This document shows positions 58,181 to 64,000 of a stretch of DNA of 64,000 nucleotides, one piece after another. This DNA comes from Flagellimonas_B algarum (lineage in GTDB: Bacteria; Bacteroidota; Bacteroidia; Flavobacteriales; Flavobacteriaceae). The DNA lies in the NCBI RefSeq assembly GCF_040513375.1, contig NZ_JBEVTG010000002.1, positions 1,240,001 to 1,304,000 on the forward strand, given 5' to 3'. The first letter of the stretch is position 1; each line of letters begins with the position of its first letter. The notes under the pieces are model-generated. The model saw nothing but the letters and a program-made list of their open reading frames with translations. It searched no databases and was not told the DNA's origin. A program made the translations under genes and the position numbers.

Positions 58181-59149
58181 ATGAAAAGAATCATTAAAAA
58201 TATTCTTGGTTTCGCTTCCTTGGCTTCAGTATTGATGTTCACGGCGTGTGAAGACGGTGATACCGTTTTCGACACCATCATCGATGCAGAGCAACGGGGT
58301 GCGATCCTAAGAACGGTTAACCTTATTTCGAACGAATTGCCTATCGGTGTTGCCGATGCTGGTTTTTCTGTCGAAGTAGAGGTACAAGATCAAGCCAATG
58401 GAAACAACGTAAACAACATTGAAGTTTTCGTTGGATACAGGGATAATACCGTTGCGGAAGGTGGCACCGATTTGGATGTTGCTGAAAGCTTGTTCACGAC
58501 CATTCCTAGTAGCGAATTCACTATTGGTGAATTTGGACTACCAAGAACGTCGTTTGCGGTAACCCTTGTTGAAATGCTTTCCTTTACAGGTGTAAGTGAG
58601 GATGACCTTTTCGGAGGTGATCAGTTCACTGTACGCTTCGAATTGGTATTGAACGATGGGCGTAGGTTCTCCTTCGCTGATAACTCCGGTACATTGACCG
58701 GTTCGTTCTTCAGCTCTCCATTCTTGTATACACCCACCGTGGTTTGCCCGGTAGGTGCAGAGCAGTTCGTAGGTGACTATGTGGTGAACCAAGTGGTTCC
58801 AGGTATCTTCAGTTCAAATACCTGGGGTGATGGTACTACCGTAACCTTGGCCATTGGTGAAACTTCTACCCAACGGGTATTTGAAGCCGTTTACCTTCCA
58901 GATTTCGGAATCGGCAACGGACCACGTGCTTTTGCCTTTGATTTGGTTTGTGAGTCGGTTAATCCGATAGCTTCACAAGCTTCAGGGCTACAATGTTCTG
59001 GTGGTATCACTTTGGGCCCACCGATCGATGCTGCACCAGGAACTTACGATCCATTCGATGATAGCGTTTTCAATATCGTCCTTAGGGATGATGAGAGCGA
59101 TGATTGTGGTGGAGGCGTAGATGCCGAGGTAACACTGACTAAAGTCTAG
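58181..59149 (+). CDS. Surface lipoprotein, paralogue A of a tandem pair
   Basis: 322 residues with lipobox FTAC (Cys23). Residues 24-190 closely resemble the next gene: EDGDTVFDTIIDAEQRGAIL, VEVEVQDQANGNNVNNIEVF, SFADNSGTLTGSFFSSPFLY. The remaining 130 residues (from VCPVGAEQFVGDYVVN) differ completely from the neighbour and are Cys-bearing and acidic. The position directly after SusD is that of SusE/SusF-like surface glycan-binding lipoproteins; this role is inference. 11 bases after the susD-like gene. Confidence 0.8.
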   Translation: MKRIIKNILGFASLASVLMFTACEDGDTVFDTIIDAEQRGAILRTVNLISNELPIGVADAGFSVEVEVQDQANGNNVNNIEVFVGYRDNTVAEGGTDLDVAESLFTTIPSSEFTIGEFGLPRTSFAVTLVEMLSFTGVSEDDLFGGDQFTVRFELVLNDGRRFSFADNSGTLTGSFFSSPFLYTPTVVCPVGAEQFVGDYVVNQVVPGIFSSNTWGDGTTVTLAIGETSTQRVFEAVYLPDFGIGNGPRAFAFDLVCESVNPIASQASGLQCSGGITLGPPIDAAPGTYDPFDDSVFNIVLRDDESDDCGGGVDAEVTLTKV

Positions 59150-59165
59150 TCATAGCTATATTAAG

Positions 59166-59197
59166 GACAACCATCCAAATCGGATGGTTGTCTTCTT
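59166..59197 (+). terminator. Hairpin between the tandem lipoprotein genes
   Basis: Perfect 11-bp arms GACAACCATCC (59166-59176) and GGATGGTTGTC (59182-59192), loop AAATC, followed by a weak U-tract (TTCTT). It lies 17 bases after the first lipoprotein stop and may reduce transcription of the second gene rather than stop it. Confidence 0.6.
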
Positions 59198-59248
59198 AAA
59201 GTCCGGTATTCATAGCCGGTTTACCACAATATCATTAATAAACTACTG

Positions 59249-60181
59249 ATGAAAAAAATAAAAATTACTCTTTACTCGCTACTAGGTTTGGCCATGCTCT
59301 TCGTCGGCTGTGAGGACGGTGACACCGTTTTTGATAGCATTGTTGATGCCGAGACCCGAGGGGCCATTCTAAGAACCGTTAGCGTGATATCCAATGAAAT
59401 TCCGATCGGTAGTGCAGATTCCAATTTCGCCGTCGAACTCGAGGTCCAAGACCAAGAGGATGGCACCTTGGTCCAGTCCGTAGAGGTCTGGGTCGGGTTC
59501 CGTGACAATTCAGTCGCTGACGGAGGTACTGATTTCAGTGCGGATGAAGTGTTGGCTGAAACTTTGGATGCTTCGACCTTCACCACCGGTGAGTTCGGAT
59601 TGCCTAGGTTCATGTACATGATTACGCTACCGCAATTGGTTGCGGCACTTCCGATTTCAGATTCGACCGTTGACGGTTCCGACCAGTTCACGATTCGTTT
59701 TGAATTGGTATTGAGCGATGGCAGCCGCTATTCGTTCGCTGACAACTCGGGTACCTTGACCGGTTCCTTCTTCAGCTCTCCATTCTTGTACACCGCTACG
59801 GTGGTTTGCCCACCGAAGCCCCCGACACCAGGGGTTTGGACCGTGAACATGCAGGATTCATACGGAGATGGATGGCAACCTACTACCAGTGGTGGTGGCG
59901 GTCCTGGTCTGGTTATTACCCTAAGTGACGGCACTGTATTCGAAATCGGACTTTGTACGCCTTACGAAGATCCAGGTTACGATTGTACTGATGGTGCAAG
60001 CGCAGGTACGGCAACGTTTACCGTTCCGGCCGGTTTGACCGAAGCTGCCGATTTCAACTTCAGGGGTGATTTCTGGGGTGAAATGTCGTTCCAATTGATT
60101 ACACCGAATGGCAATACAGTAGCGGATATTCCGGCCAGTACACCGGCAGGAAGCATCGCTATCGATTTCTGCAAAGACTAA
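59249..60181 (+). CDS. Surface lipoprotein, paralogue B of a tandem pair
   Basis: 310 residues with lipobox FVGC (Cys21). Residues 22-190 match paralogue A (CEDGDTVFDSIVDAETRGAI, SFADNSGTLTGSFFSSPFLY). The C-terminal part is different: after VVCPPKPPTPGVWTVN comes MQDSYGDGWQPTTSGGGGPG, a segment found in beta-sandwich modules of secreted proteins, and a Cys pair (GLCTPYEDPGYDC). This suggests the same outer-membrane anchor and stalk with a different binding head. A strong terminator follows. Same-locus role inferred from position. Confidence 0.8.
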   Translation: MKKIKITLYSLLGLAMLFVGCEDGDTVFDSIVDAETRGAILRTVSVISNEIPIGSADSNFAVELEVQDQEDGTLVQSVEVWVGFRDNSVADGGTDFSADEVLAETLDASTFTTGEFGLPRFMYMITLPQLVAALPISDSTVDGSDQFTIRFELVLSDGSRYSFADNSGTLTGSFFSSPFLYTATVVCPPKPPTPGVWTVNMQDSYGDGWQPTTSGGGGPGLVITLSDGTVFEIGLCTPYEDPGYDCTDGASAGTATFTVPAGLTEAADFNFRGDFWGEMSFQLITPNGNTVADIPASTPAGSIAIDFCKD

Positions 60182-60199
60182 TCGAATTTTTCAGAATAG

Positions 60200-60228
60200 A
60201 AAAGCCACCTATTAAGGTGGCTTTTTTT
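60200..60228 (+). terminator. Intrinsic terminator of the SusCD transcript
   Basis: Arms AAAAGCCACCT (60200-60210) and AGGTGGCTTTT (60215-60225), 11 bp perfect, loop ATTA, then continuing to seven U (60222-60228). It lies 18 bases after paralogue B. Confidence 0.92.
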
Positions 60229-60358
60229 ATGCGCTTTATATAAGCGTAAGGCCTTTACTATTTTAAAGACTATTCCTAAAAAGGGATTTAACATTGCTTC
60301 AGCTATCGGTATCTTTCCAAATTAGTACATTTAACCGCATTTACAGTATTTGATATAC

Positions 60359-63300
60359 ATGAGTCCGTTGAAAAATAGTCATAGCCGGCAACTTGGTTTT
60401 GTCCGTTTTCTTCTTCCCTTAGCCCTTCTTGTTAGTGTATCGTTTTTCGGATGCAAAAAAGCTGTTGAACAGGAACTACATGATGTGACCGAACAACCTT
60501 CACCGGTCTTCCAATCGGTTTCATCCGAAGACAGCGGAATCGACTTTAAAAACCAAATTCAAGAAGACGTAAATTCCCTAGCCAATCTATTCAACTACGA
60601 TTATTTCTACAATGGAGCCGGCGTTGGAATTGCCGACTTGAACAACGACGGTTTGCCCGATATCTTTTTTTGTGGCAATCAAGTCGACAACAAGCTTTAC
60701 ATCAACCAGGGCAACCTTACCTTCGTTGACATTTCTCCGACCGCGGACATCAATGCAGGTAAGCTATGGTCAAATGGGGTAACCTTCGCTGACATCAACT
60801 CCGATGGTTGGTTGGACATCTATGTCTCGCAAGGAGGGCCAAACCCCAGGTTACAACGCAAAAATCTATTGTTCATCAACCAGCAAGATGATACTTTTAT
60901 AGAATCTGCTGCTGATTACGGCTTAGCTGACATGGGGATCAGCACGCAATCGGTATTCTTCGATTACGATCGTGACGGTGACCTTGATTGCCTCGTCATG
61001 AACGAAAATGAACTCTATGGTGTCGACCCCATCAATCTTTATCGCTTGGTCGCCGAAAATGAAGAAAGCACCTATTTCAACAGCTCACACTTGTACCGCA
61101 ATGATAACGGTCGCTTTGTCGACGTGACCAAAGAAGCCGGAATTGAACGCCCGATTTTCGGATTGGGCCTATCAGTAGCCGATATCAACAACGACGGTTG
61201 GCTCGATTTTTATATCGCGAGTGATTATTACATACCTGATGCCCTTTTCATAAACAACCATGACGGTACGTTTTCGGATGAAATCAAGACCTATACCAAG
61301 CAAATTTCTTTCTACGGAATGGGTATGGATGTAGCCGACATCAACAACGACGGGCAACAAGATATTTTCGTCCTCGATATGGCCGCCAACGACCATGTGC
61401 GTTCAAAGACCTTGATGGCCTCCATGAATACCGATCGCTTTGATTACTTGGTCAATGATGCCGGTTTTCACCATCAATACATGTATAATTCCCTTCAACT
61501 CCGAACGGCCGATACCAAATTCTCGAACATTTCACAGGCAACGACCATGGCCAATACGGATTGGAGTTGGTCGGTCTTGATGTCGGATTTTGACAACGAC
61601 ACGGACAAGGACATCTATATCACGAACGGATACCGGCGTTATGCACTCGATAACGACCTTCAACGAAGTGTTTTCGAAGCCAAAAGAAAATATAAAGGTC
61701 AGGTGCCTTTGGCCGTTAAAAAGCAGCTCTATGAATCCATGCCCTCCGAAAAGCTCCCAAACATCCTTTATGAGAACGGCGGTAAGCTTGATTTTTCGGA
61801 AAAAGCGAAATCATGGGGATTAGCGGACTTCTCTTTTAGCAATGGGGCCGCCCAGGGCGATCTCGACAACGATGGAGATTTGGATCTGGTGGTGAACAAC
61901 ATCGACGATGTGGGTTTTCTGTATCGCAACATGACCATGGAAAACGGTGGTGGTAATTATTTAAAAATAAAGGCCCAGGGCAAGTTATCCGAGGCCTTCC
62001 CACAAATTGCAATCTCCTACAATGGTGAAACCCAACTCGTTGAATCAAGACGGGTTCGTGGTTACCGTTCGGCACACGAGGATATCAGCCATTTCGGACT
62101 GGGAACACACGATAAAGTCGATAGCGTTATCGTCAAATGGCCGAGCGGGGCCATCCAACGTTTCTACGAAATCAAAGCCAACACCCTTCTTGAAGTCAAT
62201 GAAGAGGATGGAGACCTCGCCCAAAATCAAGAAACAAGTCCGCACCCGACCTATTTCAATCCAATCGATGTCATGAAAAGCGGGTTGGATTTCGTGCATA
62301 AGGAAAATACGTATGACGATTTCGCTACGGAAGTATTGCTGCCCTACAAACAATCTACCCTAGGACCTTTTGTAACCAAAGGGGACGTGAATGGCGATCA
62401 ATTGGAAGACCTGTACATCGGTGGTGCTTCCGGCCAATACGGTATGCTATACTTGCAGCGGCCTAATGGCGAATTCACGGCCAAATCGACCAAGGCTTTT
62501 GAGAACGATCGCAGTTATGAAGACATGCAAGGACTGTTTTTTGATTTCGATGGGGATGGCGATCTTGACCTTTTCGTGGTAAGTGGTGGCAACGAATTCG
62601 CCAATTATTCGTCCTTATATGCCGATCGACTCTATCTGAACGACGGTATCGGGAATTTTTCGAAAGCGGAAATCGATGCCTTACAACGGAATCCGAAAAG
62701 CGGTCGATCTGTGGATGTTATCGATTTTAACCGTGATGGCCAACCGGATTTATTGGTCGGAAACCGAATCGTCGCCCAAAATTATCCAAACCCATCGAGC
62801 TCGACCTTATGGAAAAACGAAAACGGCACCCTGATCGACGTCACCGCCGAGGTGGCGCCTGAATTGGAAAGATTCGGCATCATCAATGACATTCTTGTAA
62901 CCGATTACAACGGCGACGGTTGGGCAGACTTCATCGCTGTTGGCGAATGGAATGGTATTGGGTTTTTCACCAATTCGGAAGGACGATTCACCCGTGACAA
63001 CGATCTCGTGGCCAGAGAGGAAAACCAAGGTTGGTGGTTCGGGATTACCGAAACCGATGTCAACAATGATGGTCTACCCGACTATGTATTGGGCAATGCA
63101 GGGTTGAACATCAAATTCAAGGCAAGTCAAAAGAAACCGTTCAAGGTATATGCCAATGATTTTGATGGAAACGGAACCAATGATATCGTGTTGAGCAAGC
63201 AATACAATGGCGAATACGTTCCAGTTCGGGGCCGCGAATGTTCTTCACAACAAATGCCGTTCATCCAACAAAAATTCGAGACCTATTCTGAATTCGCAAA

Positions 63301-63733
63301 TGCCAAATTGGTAGACATCTATGGTGAGAAGTTGAATTCAGGGTATGAGGGCGAGGTTACCGAGTTCCGTTCCTCTTTGCTTTTGAACAATGGGGATGGG
63401 ACCTTTAGCAAACACTACCTGCCTTTTGAGGCACAATTGTTCCCGATACTGGATTTGATTTCACTCGATATCGATAAGGACGGTTTCAAAGACCTCATCG
63501 TAGGTGGCAATATCTACGAAACCGAAGTCGAAACCCCAAGGTTGGACGCTTTTTCAGGCCTGGTCCTGCTTTCAAACCGAAAAGACGGGTATACTCCCCT
63601 ACCCTGGGCCGAATCGGGCTTGCTTCTTGAAGGAAACATCAAAGACCTCGATTTGATTACCGGCACCGATGACCTTTATTTGATAGCAACCCAAAATGAC
63701 GGTCCGGTTCAATTGCATGCGTTAATGAAATGA
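60359..63733 (+). CDS. FG-GAP (VCBS) repeat lipoprotein with ASPIC/UnbV domain
   Basis: 1124 residues from the ATG at 60359 (a TTG 9 bases earlier is rejected). Lipobox SFFGC (Cys32). I count seven FG-GAP/calcium-loop repeats in the first half (for example GIADLNNDGLPDIF, FADINSDGWLDIY, VADINNDGQQDIF, GDLDNDGDLDLV), then an ASPIC/UnbV segment (RRVRGYRSAHEDISHFGLG, VIVKWPSG), then seven more (KGDVNGDQLEDLY, FDFDGDGDLDLF, TDYNGDGWADFI, LDIDKDGFKDLI). Two seven-bladed integrin-like propellers are the natural reading. Such proteins are common in Bacteroidota uptake loci; they bind calcium and probably surface ligand. Own promoter likely, since a terminator precedes it. Confidence 0.9.
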   Translation: MSPLKNSHSRQLGFVRFLLPLALLVSVSFFGCKKAVEQELHDVTEQPSPVFQSVSSEDSGIDFKNQIQEDVNSLANLFNYDYFYNGAGVGIADLNNDGLPDIFFCGNQVDNKLYINQGNLTFVDISPTADINAGKLWSNGVTFADINSDGWLDIYVSQGGPNPRLQRKNLLFINQQDDTFIESAADYGLADMGISTQSVFFDYDRDGDLDCLVMNENELYGVDPINLYRLVAENEESTYFNSSHLYRNDNGRFVDVTKEAGIERPIFGLGLSVADINNDGWLDFYIASDYYIPDALFINNHDGTFSDEIKTYTKQISFYGMGMDVADINNDGQQDIFVLDMAANDHVRSKTLMASMNTDRFDYLVNDAGFHHQYMYNSLQLRTADTKFSNISQATTMANTDWSWSVLMSDFDNDTDKDIYITNGYRRYALDNDLQRSVFEAKRKYKGQVPLAVKKQLYESMPSEKLPNILYENGGKLDFSEKAKSWGLADFSFSNGAAQGDLDNDGDLDLVVNNIDDVGFLYRNMTMENGGGNYLKIKAQGKLSEAFPQIAISYNGETQLVESRRVRGYRSAHEDISHFGLGTHDKVDSVIVKWPSGAIQRFYEIKANTLLEVNEEDGDLAQNQETSPHPTYFNPIDVMKSGLDFVHKENTYDDFATEVLLPYKQSTLGPFVTKGDVNGDQLEDLYIGGASGQYGMLYLQRPNGEFTAKSTKAFENDRSYEDMQGLFFDFDGDGDLDLFVVSGGNEFANYSSLYADRLYLNDGIGNFSKAEIDALQRNPKSGRSVDVIDFNRDGQPDLLVGNRIVAQNYPNPSSSTLWKNENGTLIDVTAEVAPELERFGIINDILVTDYNGDGWADFIAVGEWNGIGFFTNSEGRFTRDNDLVAREENQGWWFGITETDVNNDGLPDYVLGNAGLNIKFKASQKKPFKVYANDFDGNGTNDIVLSKQYNGEYVPVRGRECSSQQMPFIQQKFETYSEFANAKLVDIYGEKLNSGYEGEVTEFRSSLLLNNGDGTFSKHYLPFEAQLFPILDLISLDIDKDGFKDLIVGGNIYETEVETPRLDAFSGLVLLSNRKDGYTPLPWAESGLLLEGNIKDLDLITGTDDLYLIATQNDGPVQLHALMK

Positions 63734-63785
63734 TTTCGTATCTTTTCACCGATGTTCAGGGCCTTACGACCCAAACACCATTGCT

Positions 63786-64000
63786 ATGAAACTATCACAT
63801 AAATTACTCGGCCCTTTCGCGGCCCTTTTGCTATTTATTTTTTTTATAGGCTGTAACAACGATGACGGATCCATTACCGATGATGTAGTTCAGACCGATG
63901 ACGATGTCTCAGGCGGCGATGACGACGCCCCTCCTCCGGTAGAAGGCTTGGAAGTGTTCAATGCCGACTTGGTTTATGACGGGTTTATTTTGGTGAACGA
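63786..64000 (+). CDS. Lipoprotein, 3' partial; possibly an arylsulfotransferase-like protein
   Basis: 72 codons are visible, from an ATG 52 bases after the FG-GAP gene; the gene runs off the window. Lipoprotein signal with lipobox FIGC (Cys22), then an acidic low-complexity linker (NNDDGSITDDVVQTDDDV, GGDDDAPPPVEG) and LEVFNADLVYDGFILVNE. The last stretch resembles the start of aryl-sulfate sulfotransferase-type propellers (DLVxDGFxLVN), but 19 residues are too few to decide. Confidence 0.55.
   Translation, partial: MKLSHKLLGPFAALLLFIFFIGCNNDDGSITDDVVQTDDDVSGGDDDAPPPVEGLEVFNADLVYDGFILVN

Noticed and set aside
1..64000. Mobile elements, prophage, CRISPR array or defence genes
   Set aside because: No transposase, integrase, phage structural gene, repeat-spacer array or known defence family was found; gene content and order look like stable chromosome.

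Overview
The window reads as a chromosomal segment of a marine Flavobacteriaceae bacterium (phylum Bacteroidota). Support comes from a proteorhodopsin gene beside its retinal-producing Blh partner, SusC/SusD-type outer-membrane uptake genes, a FecI/FecR/TonB-receptor signalling set, many signal-peptidase-II lipoproteins, a propeller-type sensor kinase, and promoters of the Bacteroidota form TTTG-N19-TAnnTTTG. The genus cannot be told from the sequence. I see no tRNA, rRNA, CRISPR array, insertion sequence, integrase or phage gene.

Layout. 1-6.4 kb: end of a VOC-fold gene, a membrane AraC-type regulator, YceI, two small cell-envelope genes, a lipoprotein esterase, a 51-residue lipoprotein and an OmpA-family protein. 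6.5-10.3 kb: a LuxR-type response regulator and a very large propeller sensor kinase. 10.4-12.6 kb: folD and ffh, translationally coupled. 12.8-18.8 kb: a modular acidic lipoprotein, divergent from an ECF sigma factor, FecR anti-sigma factor and TonB-dependent receptor. 18.7-20.5 kb: blh and proteorhodopsin, divergent from one AT-rich control region that carries a perfect 12-bp direct repeat. 20.5-27.2 kb: MtfA-like peptidase, argS, and four genes of envelope or unknown function. 27.2-34.7 kb: two guanidino-modifying-fold hydrolases (CtlX and an arginine-deiminase relative), gltA, a glycogen synthase, eno and carA.

34.8-51.9 kb is one almost continuous minus-strand ribosomal supercluster, read rpsL-rpsG-fusA-rpsJ-rplC-D-W-B-S19-L22-S3-L16-L29-S17-L14-L24-L5-S14-S8-L6-L18-S5-L30-L15-secY-infA-rpmJ-rpsM-rpsK-rpsD-rpoA-rplQ, then a terminator, carA and eno. 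tuf is absent from it. Three of its few non-coding gaps hold RNA-level signals: a 5'-end hairpin and a near-perfect promoter before rpsL, a stem plus terminator-like hairpin between rpsJ and rplC, and a nested stem structure directly before rpsD.

52.2-64 kb is a plus-strand nutrient-uptake locus: SusC, SusD, two tandem paralogous lipoproteins with shared N-terminal halves and unrelated C-terminal halves, a lipoprotein with two sets of seven FG-GAP repeats around an ASPIC/UnbV segment, and the start of another lipoprotein. No glycoside hydrolase or lyase is visible, so the substrate is unknown.

No wholly new multi-gene system stands out. The strongest candidates for a second look are the ribosomal-operon RNA elements, the shared blh/proteorhodopsin control region and the duplicated lipoprotein pair.
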